A stretch of 20,017 bases of DNA from an uncultured Georgenia sp. (GCF_937958535.1 NZ_CALGNQ010000109.1:1-20017), one strand, 5' to 3'. Shown: positions 1 to 7,374, counted from the first letter of the stretch. Translations and numbers: made by a program. Notes: generated from the sequence alone by a model not told the origin.

Positions 1-410
1 ACCAGGTGCTGGTGGGTGACTGGGACGGTGACGGGCGGGACACCTTCGCGGTGCGCCGCGGGGCGTCCTACCACGTGTCCAACGCGCTGCGCGGTGGGCA
101 GGCCGATGTGGTCTTCGCCTACGGGCGGGGTGAGGACATCACCCACGCCGGTGACTGGGACGGTGATGGCCGTGACACCCTGATGGTGCAGCGGGGCCGC
201 ACGTTCCACGTGGCCAACTCCCTGCGGGGTGGCCAGGCCGACCACGTGGTCACCTTCGGTCGCCTCGGGGACGAGGTGCTGGTGGGTGACTGGGACGGCA
301 ACGGCACCGACACCCTGGGGGTGCGCCGCCCCGCCGGCGGCACCACCACCACCGCCGCAACGGCGGTGGCGGGGGGCAAGGACATGGGCCGGCTGACCAA
401 GACCAGCTGA
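1..410 (+). CDS. Secreted FG-GAP/VCBS-like repeat protein, C-terminal fragment
   Basis: The 5' end lies outside the window, and the reading frame is open from the first base (first whole codon at 3) to a TGA at 408-410. The visible part consists of repeats opening with GDWDGDGRDT. They start at nucleotides 15, 150 and 285, which is an exact period of 135 nt or 45 residues, and the third copy is incomplete. The Asp/Gly-rich GDWDGDG loop is the calcium-binding type of loop seen in FG-GAP/VCBS beta-propeller repeats. After the last repeat comes a Thr/Ala/Gly-rich tail ending in KTS. Such repeats usually sit at the C terminus of large secreted actinobacterial enzymes or adhesins and mediate surface or substrate contact. 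The N-terminal catalytic or binding domain, if there is one, cannot be seen, so no specific function is given. No LPXTG-type anchor is present. Confidence 0.75.
   Translation, partial: QVLVGDWDGDGRDTFAVRRGASYHVSNALRGGQADVVFAYGRGEDITHAGDWDGDGRDTLMVQRGRTFHVANSLRGGQADHVVTFGRLGDEVLVGDWDGNGTDTLGVRRPAGGTTTTAATAVAGGKDMGRLTKTS
15..332 (+). repeat. 135-nt in-frame tandem repeat (about 2.3 copies visible)
   Basis: Copies begin at 15, 150 and 285 with the same sense codons for GDWDG. The stretch around the first copy (from about nucleotide 7) recurs almost unchanged 270 nt later. Similarity at the DNA level, not only in protein, suggests recent duplication or gene conversion among repeats. More copies probably lie upstream of the window. 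Confidence 0.7.
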
Positions 411-430
411 CCCAGCCCACACCACCCGGA

Positions 431-467
431 CAAGGGGCCCGCAGCCACCCGGCTGCGGGCCCCCTTG
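431..467 (+). terminator. Intrinsic-type hairpin after the repeat protein
   Basis: The arms at 431-446 and 451-467 pair along about 16 bp with a single bulged C, around an ACCC loop. The hairpin starts 20 nt after the stop codon. A pyrimidine-rich stretch follows but there is no true U-tract, which is usual in very GC-rich genomes. It separates the repeat-protein gene from the next gene on the same strand. Confidence 0.75.
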
Positions 468-518
468 CCCTTTCCGCGGTCGAGCCGGGAGGGGCGGCAC
501 GGCACCGGACCGCGGCGG

Positions 519-524
519 TATCTT
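519..524 (+). promoter_or_regulatory. -10 element of a leaderless promoter for the PxpA-like gene
   Basis: TATCTT lies 6 nt upstream of the GTG at 531, so transcription would begin at or next to the start codon. No Shine-Dalgarno sequence precedes this GTG. The same layout recurs at several other genes in the window. Confidence 0.5.
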
Positions 525-530
525 GCGGAT

Positions 531-1277
531 GTGGCAGCGGTGACCGTCAACGCGGACGTCGGCGAGTCCCTCGGCCCGGTCGCCTTCGGCACCGAGCCGG
601 CGTTCATGGACGACGTCGACTGGGTCAACGTGGCGTGCATGTGGCACATCGACGCCCCCGCCGTCATGGACCGCGTCGTCGCGGAGGCCGTCCGGCGCGG
701 GCTCGCGGTCGGGGCTCACCCGGGCCTGCCCGTCGTCGGTGCCACCCGACGCCTGCCGCGTGCGACGGCGGACGACGTCGCCGACCTCCTGCTGTACCAG
801 GTCGGTGCCCTGGAGGCCTTCCTCCGGCTCCACGGGGCGACGCTGCACCACATCAAGCCCCATGGTGCGCTCTACGGCGTCCTCGCCTGGGAGGAGGAGC
901 TCATGCGCGGGGCCGCCCGGGTGGCTGCCCTGTACGGCGTGCCCTTCGTGGGCATGGCGGGCACGGCGCACGAGGCGGTGTGCCGGGAGATGGGGGTGCC
1001 GTTCGTCGCCGAGCTCTACGTCGAGCTGGACTACCGCGCCGACGGCACCGTGATCCTCCAGCGGCGTCCGCTCCCCCGGGAGCCGGCCGACGTCGAGGCG
1101 CGCCTCCGTGCCGCCCTCACCGGCCAGGGGATCGAGGCCGTCGACGGCACGCGGCTCCAGGTGCGCTTCGACAGCATCGGCATCCACGCCGACATCGGGG
1201 GAGCCACCGCGGTGGCCCGGACGGTGCGCCGGATCCTCGACGCGCACGGCGTCTCCGCCCCCCGTCCACCGTCCTGA
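531..1277 (+). CDS. LamB/YcsF family protein, divergent PxpA-like
   Basis: This 248-residue protein belongs to the LamB/YcsF family, whose best-known member is PxpA, a subunit of the prokaryotic 5-oxoprolinase PxpABC that opens 5-oxoproline to glutamate. Visible family blocks are NADVGE (residues 7-12), GAHPG (61-65), KPHGALY (109-115) and a C-terminal DSIGIHADIGGA where DTLCVHGDTPGA-like sequence is usual. The motif normally reading ACGFHAGDP is ACMWHIDAP here (35-43), so the region around that conserved histidine has changed. No pxpB or pxpC gene lies nearby, since the next genes on the opposite strand are an ABC exporter. It may therefore not be a working oxoprolinase subunit. The start is GTG 531, placed by the start of family homology and a leaderless -10; GTG 540 is an alternative. 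An in-frame TTG at 465 would overlap the terminator and is unlikely. Confidence 0.8.
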   Translation: MAAVTVNADVGESLGPVAFGTEPAFMDDVDWVNVACMWHIDAPAVMDRVVAEAVRRGLAVGAHPGLPVVGATRRLPRATADDVADLLLYQVGALEAFLRLHGATLHHIKPHGALYGVLAWEEELMRGAARVAALYGVPFVGMAGTAHEAVCREMGVPFVAELYVELDYRADGTVILQRRPLPREPADVEARLRAALTGQGIEAVDGTRLQVRFDSIGIHADIGGATAVARTVRRILDAHGVSAPRPPS

Positions 1278-1427
1278 GGTCCCAGCACCCCCCGGCGCCC
1301 CGAGGCCCCGGCCCCACCCGTCGGGGTTCCCCGCGTCGCCTGCCGTCCTGGGGACTGCTGCTCAGGGAGGGGATCACCCCGCTCGGGGACGGCGGCCGCG
1401 CTGCTCTGGAGAGGGAGGGCGCCGGGG

Positions 1428-1451
1428 CGGGCGCGCTGGTGCAAGCGCCCG
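1428..1451 (-). terminator. Possible hairpin terminator of the ABC exporter operon
   Basis: A perfect 7-bp stem (1428-1434 with 1445-1451) around a 10-nt loop starts 1 nt beyond the stop of the last gene of the minus-strand operon. There is no U-tract. The rest of the 175-nt convergent gap 1278-1452 shows only short GC-rich palindromes and no gene. Confidence 0.4.
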
Positions 1452-1452
1452 G

Positions 1453-1641
1453 TCAGGCGGTGTCCGCACCCACGGCCCGGTCATCGGCCACGTGCGGCGT
1501 GACCCAGTCGTGTACCTCCTGCCACACCGCACCGAGCCCGAGCGCTGCGGCCGCGGCGACGGCAGCGCAGCCCACGAGGAAGAGGACCAGCAGGAGCACC
1601 GGGTGTCGCGTCGCCGGCCGTGCCGCCGCCACCGGGACCAT
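1453..1641 (-). CDS. Small single-pass membrane protein of the ABC exporter operon
   Basis: This 62-residue protein has a short basic N terminus, one hydrophobic segment (about residues 13-42, rich in Leu, Val and Ala) and a hydrophilic acidic tail containing VWQEVHDWVTPH. I do not recognise a family. The ATG at 1641 overlaps the permease stop in a TGATG junction, so translation is very probably coupled, and the gene is the third member of the exporter operon. By position it could be an accessory subunit or stabiliser of the FtsX-type permease, but that is inference. Codon use is like its neighbours, with GC-rich third positions. Its in-frame upstream extension reads as Arg/Gly/Pro-rich antisense of the permease and is not real. 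Confidence 0.6.
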   Translation of the reverse strand: MVPVAAARPATRHPVLLLVLFLVGCAAVAAAAALGLGAVWQEVHDWVTPHVADDRAVGADTA

Positions 1642-3032
1642 CACACCCTCCCCTCCGCCAGCACCCCGCGGAGCACCGGCCGGGCCGCCGCGACACCCAG
1701 GCGCACCAGCACCACGCCCAGGACCACGCTCCCGGCGATCACCAGCACGCTGACCGGGGCGAGCACCACCGCCAGGCCCGCGAGCGGGAGGACGAGCATC
1801 CCGGAGAGCAGCACCGAGCCCGCCGTGACGACGAGCATCGGGACCATGACCGTGCGCCGCTGGGCGGCGACCATCGTCTGCGCCGGCATCCCGAGCCGGT
1901 CGAGGCTGCGGTAGAGCTCGGCGCGGTCGAGCACCTCCGCCGCCTGGGTCACCCCCGCGGACGCCGCGACCATGAGGAAGGTCGCGACCACGGTGATGAG
2001 CACGCCGGTGCGGATGTCCGCCGCGAGGAACCGTTCCGGCCCGCTCACCGCCTGCTCGTCCGACGCCATCAGCGCGGCCCCCGAGCCCGCGACGACGGCG
2101 ATGAAGGAGGCCATGACCACACCGCTGATCTGCCGCCAGACCGCCTTCGGGGACTGGGCCATGCTCCGCGCGGCGAGCAGCCGGTCGGGGCGGTCGGCAC
2201 GCCGGTGCAGCACCCGGGCGAGTACCGCCACCACCCACGGCCCGAGGAGGTTGAGCACCGCCAGGCCAATCCCGAAGGCCCCGAGGACGACGGCCACCGC
2301 CACGGCGGCGCTGGTGTAGCCGAGCTGCATCGCACCGACGATGACCACGACGACCACCCCGCCCACCACGGCGCGGACCCACCCGGCGCGCGGAGCGTCC
2401 TGACGCCGTCGGACCCCCAGCGGCGAGATGCTCACCTGACGCAGCCCGACGACGGCGCTGACGACCGCGAGCAGGACGACCGCGGCCACGACGCACGCCA
2501 CCACCCACGGCGCGAGCCAGAACGCCGCACCGATCGGCTCACCACGGAAGGGGATGAGGCTGACGAGCGGTCCGACGAGCAGGTAGCAGCCCACCCCGGC
2601 CAGCGCACCGGTCAGGGCCACCGCCGCGGCCTCGAGCACGGTCATCCGGGCCACGGTCGCCGTCGTCGCCCCGAGCAGCCGCAGCGTGGCGAGCCGGTCG
2701 TCCCGGCGCCGGGCCGAGAGCCGCGCAGCCGCGCCGCCGAGGGCGACGAGCGGCACGACGAGGAGGACGACGGCGAAGGCGGCGAGGAGCTGGTAGAGGC
2801 CGGCGAGCTCGTCGTCCCACCGGAGGAACGACAGCGCCCCGGCGAGCACGACGAGGAGCAGCGTCGTCGTCGCGGCGAAGGCGACGACGGGCAGGAGCAG
2901 CACCGCCGAGCGGAAACTGCCGCGGCGGGCGAGCACCACGCTCGTGCGCAGCGCCACCCAGCCCCGCCCGCCACGCGGCGGTGGGGGAGGGCCGGCCAGG
3001 TCGGTCGCCGTGGGGTGTGCGGTCGTGCTCAT
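1641..3032 (-). CDS. ABC transporter permease, FtsX-like
   Basis: This 463-residue integral membrane protein has about eight to ten hydrophobic segments. It shows two FtsX-type modules: residues about 102-155 (ARLSARRRDDRLATLRLLGAT, then a membrane pair) and about 370-420 (AELYRSLDRLGMPAQTM, then a membrane pair). The 'R..LA.LR.LGAT' helix before each membrane block is the coupling helix typical of MacB/LolC/BceB-type permeases. No large extracellular domain is seen, so it differs from classic MacB. The ATG at 3032 overlaps the ATPase stop by 4 nt (ATGA), giving translational coupling. With the ATPase it should form a mechanotransmission-type exporter or lipid/lipoprotein/peptide transporter in the cytoplasmic membrane. 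The substrate is unknown, and no adjacent two-component system points to peptide-antibiotic sensing. Confidence 0.85.
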   Translation of the reverse strand: MSTTAHPTATDLAGPPPPPRGGRGWVALRTSVVLARRGSFRSAVLLLPVVAFAATTTLLLVVLAGALSFLRWDDELAGLYQLLAAFAVVLLVVPLVALGGAAARLSARRRDDRLATLRLLGATTATVARMTVLEAAAVALTGALAGVGCYLLVGPLVSLIPFRGEPIGAAFWLAPWVVACVVAAVVLLAVVSAVVGLRQVSISPLGVRRRQDAPRAGWVRAVVGGVVVVVIVGAMQLGYTSAAVAVAVVLGAFGIGLAVLNLLGPWVVAVLARVLHRRADRPDRLLAARSMAQSPKAVWRQISGVVMASFIAVVAGSGAALMASDEQAVSGPERFLAADIRTGVLITVVATFLMVAASAGVTQAAEVLDRAELYRSLDRLGMPAQTMVAAQRRTVMVPMLVVTAGSVLLSGMLVLPLAGLAVVLAPVSVLVIAGSVVLGVVLVRLGVAAARPVLRGVLAEGRV

Positions 3033-3763
3033 GACCGCCGCCCCAGCGTGTCGTCGACGACACGCCCGTCGCGCAGCCGTACGACCCGCGCGCACTGGGC
3101 GGCGACGTCGTCGTCGTGGGTGACGACGACGAGCGTGCGGCCACCGGCCGTCGTCGCGTGCAGGAGTGCCTGCATGACGTCGCGGGAGGTGCCGTGGTCC
3201 AGCGCGCCGGTGGGCTCGTCGGCGAAGACGACCTCGGCGCCGGTGACCTGGGCCCGGGCGATCGCCACCCGCTGCGCCTGGCCGCCGGAGAGCTGACCGA
3301 TGCGGCGCTGCTCCATCCCCGCCAGCCCCAGGTGCTGCAGCCACAGCGCCGCGTGGTGCTCGGCCTCGCGGCGTGCGACCCCGCGGAGCATGAGCGCCAT
3401 CGCGACGTTCTCCACGGCGGTCAGCTCGGGGATGAGCAGGCCCTCCTGGAACACGAAGCCGAGCTGCTCACGGCGCAGCCGCGACCGCTGGGAGTCGGAC
3501 AGGGCGCTGACCTCGACCCGGCCCCGGCTCGTGGTCAGCACGACGGTGCCGCTGCTCGGCCGGACGATCCCGGCGAGGCAGTGGAGCAGCGTCGTCTTCC
3601 CGGAGCCGGAGGCGCCCATGACGGCGACCGACTGGCCGGGGAAGAGGTCGAGGTCCACCCCGGCCAGCGCCGTCGTCATCCCGTAGGTCTTGGTCAGGCC
3701 ACGGGTGCTCAGCACGGGGACGGCCGTGGGGACGGGTGGTGGGTGCACGGTGTGGGCTGTCAT
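3029..3763 (-). CDS. ABC transporter ATP-binding protein (MacB/LolD type)
   Basis: This 244-residue nucleotide-binding subunit is complete. It shows Walker A GASGSGKT (50-57), the Q-loop glutamine in FVFQEG (106), the signature LSGGQ (158-162), Walker B VVFADE (178-183) followed by PTGALD, and the H-loop histidine in VVTHD (216). The PTGALD sequence and short length match the LolD/MacB/FtsE class that works with FtsX-type permeases. It is the first gene of a three-gene minus-strand operon. Its ATG at 3763 has only a weak GGGA upstream. It faces the small plus-strand gene at 3935 across a 171-nt gap with no strong promoter I can assign. The Pro/Val-rich first 17 residues are a longer N terminus than usual. 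Confidence 0.92.
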   Translation of the reverse strand: MTAHTVHPPPVPTAVPVLSTRGLTKTYGMTTALAGVDLDLFPGQSVAVMGASGSGKTTLLHCLAGIVRPSSGTVVLTTSRGRVEVSALSDSQRSRLRREQLGFVFQEGLLIPELTAVENVAMALMLRGVARREAEHHAALWLQHLGLAGMEQRRIGQLSGGQAQRVAIARAQVTGAEVVFADEPTGALDHGTSRDVMQALLHATTAGGRTLVVVTHDDDVAAQCARVVRLRDGRVVDDTLGRRS

Positions 3764-3921
3764 GGTCCCAGCGTCGCGGCGGGCGAGGTCCGGCCGCGTC
3801 GGGTGGGAAGGTGATCCCCCATCGGCGCCGTCCGCTCACGGGTGGAGCGCCGCGTCCGCCCGGGGTCGCACGTCGGCGTGCACCCCGCTCCACCCCGGCC
3901 CATGCTGGAGGTCCCCCAGCC

Positions 3922-3927
3922 AGGAGG
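3922..3927 (+). promoter_or_regulatory. Strong ribosome binding site
   Basis: AGGAGG lies 7 nt before the ATG at 3935 and decides that start over in-frame upstream codons. It is one of the few clear Shine-Dalgarno sequences in the window. Confidence 0.8.
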
Positions 3928-3934
3928 CGTCACC

Positions 3935-4207
3935 ATGCCCGCGAAGCGCGACCCCGGACCGAGCGTCAAGGACAAGGAGCTCTACGAGGAGCTCCGGGAG
4001 GAGGGCAGCTCGAAGGAGAAGGCGGCGCGCATCGCCAACGCGGCGGCCAACGCCTCCCGCAGCTCGGTGGGCACGAAGGGTGGGAAGTCGGGCTCCTACG
4101 AGGACTGGACGGTCGAGGAGCTGCGCAAGCGCGCCCGGGAGATCGGCATCGAGGGGCGGTCGTCGATGAACAAGAGCGAGCTGGTGGAGGCCCTGCGCAA
4201 CCACTGA
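3935..4207 (+). CDS. Small Rho-N/SAP-like domain protein (DUF7218-like)
   Basis: This 90-residue, highly charged soluble protein has two parts. The N-terminal part (about 1-45) is KDKELYEELREEGSSKEKAA followed by an alanine/asparagine-rich helix, like the actinobacterial small proteins often grouped as DUF7218. The C-terminal part (58-88), WTVEELRKRAREIGIEGRSSMNKSELVEALR, has the helix-extended-helix pattern of the Rho termination factor N-terminal or SAP nucleic-acid-binding motif (sequence positions given, motif key residues W58, L63, M78, L83). A Gly/Ser/Lys linker joins them. It lacks the ATPase part of Rho, so it is not Rho itself. Nucleic-acid binding is plausible but the role is unknown. 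It is probably monocistronic. Confidence 0.85.
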   Translation: MPAKRDPGPSVKDKELYEELREEGSSKEKAARIANAAANASRSSVGTKGGKSGSYEDWTVEELRKRAREIGIEGRSSMNKSELVEALRNH

Positions 4208-4222
4208 CCCGCTCCGGCGGGT
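4207..4222 (+). terminator. Weak hairpin at the end of the Rho-N-like gene
   Basis: A 6-bp perfect stem (4207-4212 with 4217-4222) with a TCCG loop begins at the last base of the stop codon. It is short and lacks a U-tract, so it is only a candidate terminator. Confidence 0.3.
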
Positions 4223-4250
4223 GGCCGGTGGGAGACGTCACGGCATCCCC

Positions 4251-4282
4251 TATAGATGCATGCTGCATGTAAGTGTTAGCGT
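4251..4282 (+). promoter_or_regulatory. Promoter and probable MarR operator of the marR-efflux operon
   Basis: An imperfect inverted repeat, TAGATGCATGCTGCATGTA (4253-4271), has half-sites TAnATGCA and TGCATnTA around TGC. It is strikingly AT-rich for this genome. It overlaps TATAGA (4251-4256), a possible -10. A second candidate -10, TAGCGT (4277-4282), lies 8 nt before GTG 4291. Either promoter would be blocked by a dimer bound to the palindrome. MarR regulators typically bind such short palindromes in their own promoters. Confidence 0.6.
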
Positions 4283-4290
4283 CGGGGACC

Positions 4291-4746
4291 GTGACCCGCG
4301 ACCCGGCCGACGCCCTCGAAGGCCTCATCGACGCCCTGGCCGACCTCACCCGTCGGCACCGCAACCTCACCGTCCGGGTCGCCCGGGAGTCCGGGCTGCC
4401 CGCCGCCCAGGTCGCGGTGCTCGCCTCCGTCGCCCGGCTGGGCGAGCCGCGCATCGCCGAGCTCGCCGAGGACCTCCACGTCGACCCCTCGGTGATCAGC
4501 CGTCACGTCAGCCCGCTCGAGCAGGACGGCCGCGTCGAGCGCCGCCAGGACCCGGCCGACGCGCGCGCCGCCCTCATCCGACTCACCCCGCGCGGTGAGG
4601 AGGCCCTCGCCACCGTCCGCGACCTGCGCCGCCGCCACCTCGAGGCGGTCCTCGCGGACTGGCCCGACGACGACGTCGCCGGCCTCACCGACGTCCTGGG
4701 CACCGTCGTGCGCCTGCTCGACGCCGCCCAGGAGGTGGGCCGCTGA
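4291..4746 (+). CDS. MarR family transcriptional regulator
   Basis: This 151-residue winged helix-turn-helix regulator begins with a dimerisation helix. The reading head follows at about 38-100: the predicted recognition helix is VDPSVISRHVSPLEQDG (64-80), and the beta-wing has RQDPADARAALIRLTPRG (85-102), matching the usual 'D.RD.R...V.LT..G' pattern. A C-terminal helix closes the dimer interface. The stop overlaps the ATG of the efflux pump in TGATG, so the two are translated as a coupled pair. Together with the palindrome just upstream this suggests autorepression, relieved when a ligand (often a drug or phenolic compound) binds. The ligand cannot be told from sequence. GTG 4291 was chosen for the putative leaderless -10; GTG 4273 would add six residues. 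Confidence 0.88.
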   Translation: MTRDPADALEGLIDALADLTRRHRNLTVRVARESGLPAAQVAVLASVARLGEPRIAELAEDLHVDPSVISRHVSPLEQDGRVERRQDPADARAALIRLTPRGEEALATVRDLRRRHLEAVLADWPDDDVAGLTDVLGTVVRLLDAAQEVGR

Positions 4747-6401
4747 TGCTGCGCCCCGACCGCTCCGCCGGCCGCTTCGGCCGCGCCCGCCGCACCCCCG
4801 CCGAGGCGGCCAAGCACCGCGAGGTCATGCGGGTCTTCACCGGTCTCCTCCTCGCGCTCTTCGTCGCCATGCTGTCCGGCACGATCGTCGGCAACGCGCT
4901 GCCGGTGATCATCGCCGACCTCGGCGGCTCGCAGCTGCAGTACATGTGGATCGTCACCGCGGCGCTCCTCGCCTCCACCGCGAGCACACCGATCTTCGGC
5001 AAGCTCGCCGACCTGTTCGACAAGAAGACGCTGCTGCTCCTGGCGATCGGCCTGTTCAGCGTCGGCTCCCTGCTCGCCGGGCTTGCACAGAGCCCGAACT
5101 CGCTCATCGTCTACCGCGCCGTCCAGGGCGTGGGGATGGGGGCGCAGATGGCCCTCGTCCAGACCACGATCGCCTCGATCATCTCCCCGCGCGAGCGCGG
5201 CCGGTACAACGGCTACATGGGCGCGGTCATGGCCGTGGCCACGGTCTCCGGCCCGCTCATCGGTGGCCTCATCGTCGACACCCCGTGGCTCGGCTGGCGC
5301 TGGTGCTACTGGAGCGCCGTGCCCTTCTCGGTGCTCGCGATCTGGGTCCTCCACCGCCGGCTCGTCGTCCCGCCGAGCACCCGGCGCCGGCCGCGGATCG
5401 ACTACGCCGGCTCGACGCTCATCGTCCTGTCCGTCACCCTGCTCCTCCTGTGGCTGTCCTTCGCCGGCACCTTCTTCCCCTGGGCCTCCTGGCAGACCGC
5501 GGTCATGGTCGGCGGCGCGGTCCTCGGCACGGTGGCCTTCGTCCTCGTCGAGCTGCGCGCCGCCGAGCCCGTCGTCCCGATGTGGATCCTCACCGAGCGC
5601 ACGACGGCGCTGAGCATCGTGGCGAGCTTCGCCGTCGGGATCATCATGTTCGCCGCCCCGGTGTTCCTCGGGCAGTACTTCCAGATCGGCCGCGGCCACG
5701 GCCCGGCGGCCTCCGGCCTGCTCATGGGGCCGATGATGCTCGGCGTCTTCCTCGCCTCGACCATCGCCGGCCGCCTCGTCAGCCGGCGCGGGCGGTGGAA
5801 GCGCTACGTCGTCGTCGGGCTCAGCGTCCAGGCCGTCGGTGTCCTTCTCATGGCGACCGTCGGCGCGACGACCCCGCTGTGGCTCGTCTGCCTCTACCTC
5901 AGCCTCGTCGGGGTGGGGCAGGGCGCCTCGATGCAGAACCTCGTCCTGGCGGTGCAGAACACGGTGCCGCTGAAGGACATGGGTGCGGCGAGCGCCGCCG
6001 TGGCCTTCTTCCGCTCCCTGGGCGGGGCCATCGGGGTCCAGGTGCTGGGCGCGCTCCTCACCGCCCACATCGCCTCGCTCGTCGGCAGCCGGCTCACCGC
6101 GGCCGGCTTCCCACCCGGTGCCGTCTCGGGCACCGACGACCTCGACCTCGCCGCCCTGCCCGACGACGTCGAGCGCATCGTCCGCAGCGCCTACGGCGAC
6201 GGGATGGCACTCATCTTCCTCGTCATGGCGGTGCTCGCCGTCGTCGCCCTGGTGGCCGCGACGGCGATGCGCGGGTCGCTGCTGCGCGACACCGTCGACC
6301 TGGAGGTCAGGCGGGCGGTGGACGAGGCGAGTCGTCCCGAGCCCGCCACCGGTGACGACGACGCGGCCGACCAGGACGAGCCCGGCCCTACGGTCAGGTG
6401 A
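4746..6401 (+). CDS. DHA2 family MFS multidrug efflux transporter (EmrB/QacA type)
   Basis: This 551-residue major facilitator superfamily protein has about 14 hydrophobic segments and is probably a proton-coupled drug exporter in the cytoplasmic membrane. Motif A is GKLADLFDKK (85-94). RAVQGVGMGAQ (124-134) corresponds to motif B, with its conserved arginine. The antiporter motif C is the VSGPLIGG block (167-174), followed by LGWRWCYW (182-189), which is typical of the 14-TM DHA2 family. The N terminus has a basic cytosolic stretch of about 28 residues, and the C-terminal tail is acidic. Translation is coupled to marR by a 1-nt overlap. The 3' end overlaps the convergent hydrolase gene by 8 bp, leaving no room for a terminator between them. 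Confidence 0.93.
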   Translation: MLRPDRSAGRFGRARRTPAEAAKHREVMRVFTGLLLALFVAMLSGTIVGNALPVIIADLGGSQLQYMWIVTAALLASTASTPIFGKLADLFDKKTLLLLAIGLFSVGSLLAGLAQSPNSLIVYRAVQGVGMGAQMALVQTTIASIISPRERGRYNGYMGAVMAVATVSGPLIGGLIVDTPWLGWRWCYWSAVPFSVLAIWVLHRRLVVPPSTRRRPRIDYAGSTLIVLSVTLLLLWLSFAGTFFPWASWQTAVMVGGAVLGTVAFVLVELRAAEPVVPMWILTERTTALSIVASFAVGIIMFAAPVFLGQYFQIGRGHGPAASGLLMGPMMLGVFLASTIAGRLVSRRGRWKRYVVVGLSVQAVGVLLMATVGATTPLWLVCLYLSLVGVGQGASMQNLVLAVQNTVPLKDMGAASAAVAFFRSLGGAIGVQVLGALLTAHIASLVGSRLTAAGFPPGAVSGTDDLDLAALPDDVERIVRSAYGDGMALIFLVMAVLAVVALVAATAMRGSLLRDTVDLEVRRAVDEASRPEPATGDDDAADQDEPGPTVR

Positions 6402-7368
6402 GGGCCGGCAAGCGCTCCAGCGCCCACCCGACCGCCGCCCGCTCGTAGGTCTCCCGCGCCGGCCGCGGTGACAGGGCGAGGTCGTGGACCCCGCCCGGCA
6501 CCCGGACGACGGTGACGTCCGTGCCCAGGAGCGCGGCCCGCTGGACCATGTGCCGCACATCGAGCACGCAGTCCGCCGACCGCAGCTCCTCGGCCGTGGG
6601 CGCGGACGGGGACGCCGAGCGGGTGGAGCAGCACACCAGCACCGGCTCGCGGATGTCGAGGCCGCGTGCCAGGCGCGCCTGCTCCCGCCGCACCGCGGCG
6701 AAGGTCCCGGCACGTACGGGAAAACCCGCGAAGGGTTTCCAGGTGAGGTCGTAGTCCCACTCCCCGCCGGTGGAGATGTGCAGGGAGCGCCCGTAGGGCT
6801 CCTGCAGCCGACCGACGACGACGCTCGGCAGCCACCGTGCCAGCAGGCCGACGAGCGGGGTGAGCAGCACCCGCTCCACCCACGGCCCGTTGTGGTCGAA
6901 CCACGGGCTGTTGAGGACGACGGCGTCGACCTCGCCCGGGTGGCGGTCGGCCCAGCTCGCCGCGACGAGCCCGCCGGTGGAGTGACCGAGGAGGACGACC
7001 TGGTCGTGCCCGTCCGCCCGCACGGCGGCCAGCGCCACACCGATCTCCTCGTCGTGGTGGCGCAGGTCGCGCACGTCGCCCGGCCGCGTCCGCGGACCGA
7101 TCGCCCGGCCGCTCGTGCGCAGGTCGAGGGCGTAGAAGTCGAAGCCGGCCGCGACCCACCGCTCGGCGTGCGCCGTCTGGAAGAAGTAGTCGGTGAAGCC
7201 GTGGAGGTAGAGCACCGCGCGCCGGTGCTCCGCCGCCCGGTGGACGAGCACCGCCTCCGCGGCGCCGTCGTAGTCGGGCGAGGGGCGCAGCCGGATGCGG
7301 CGCTGCACCCACGGCTCGCCGAGGACGTCGGGTCGGGGCGGGCTCAGCCGCGCGAGGGAGGCGGGCAT
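6394..7368 (-). CDS. Alpha/beta hydrolase (serine aminopeptidase S33-like)
   Basis: This 324-residue alpha/beta-hydrolase fold enzyme has YLHGFTDYFF (54-63), the oxyanion-hole region. The nucleophile elbow is GHSTG (128-132) with Ser130, and GGVHDL (292-297) carries the likely catalytic His295. The acid is probably Asp266 or Asp270 in ADCVLDV, since the usual 'G..D..V' site reads CCSTRSAS. The family includes monoglyceride lipases and esterases; the substrate is unknown. There is no signal peptide, so it is cytosolic. ATG 7368 was chosen because family homology begins just after it and GATGAT lies 6 nt upstream as a leaderless -10. The gene is divergent from the lipoprotein gene (60-nt gap) and overlaps the efflux pump gene tail to tail. 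Confidence 0.88.
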   Translation of the reverse strand: MPASLARLSPPRPDVLGEPWVQRRIRLRPSPDYDGAAEAVLVHRAAEHRRAVLYLHGFTDYFFQTAHAERWVAAGFDFYALDLRTSGRAIGPRTRPGDVRDLRHHDEEIGVALAAVRADGHDQVVLLGHSTGGLVAASWADRHPGEVDAVVLNSPWFDHNGPWVERVLLTPLVGLLARWLPSVVVGRLQEPYGRSLHISTGGEWDYDLTWKPFAGFPVRAGTFAAVRREQARLARGLDIREPVLVCCSTRSASPSAPTAEELRSADCVLDVRHMVQRAALLGTDVTVVRVPGGVHDLALSPRPARETYERAAVGWALERLPALT

Positions 7369-7374
7369 GGACGC

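Noticed and set aside
465..530. Upstream extension of the PxpA-like gene from TTG 465
   Set aside because: It begins inside the terminator hairpin and adds residues unlike the family, which starts close to the NADVGE motif.
1620..3296. Long plus-strand frame opposite the ABC exporter genes
   Set aside because: The translation is rich in H, R, D, E and P with no family features, and it covers the recognisable permease and ATPase antisense.
3868..3881. GCACG-TCGG-CGTGC inverted repeat upstream of the Rho-N-like gene as an operator
   Set aside because: Arms of only 5 bp are expected by chance in such GC-rich DNA, and no regulator is linked to it.
4503..7040. Very long minus-strand open frame (845 codons) opposite marR and the efflux gene
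   Set aside because: Its translation is Arg/Asp/His/Gly-rich low-complexity sequence without any domain, and it lies antisense to genes with clear motifs. This is a GC-rich antisense artefact.
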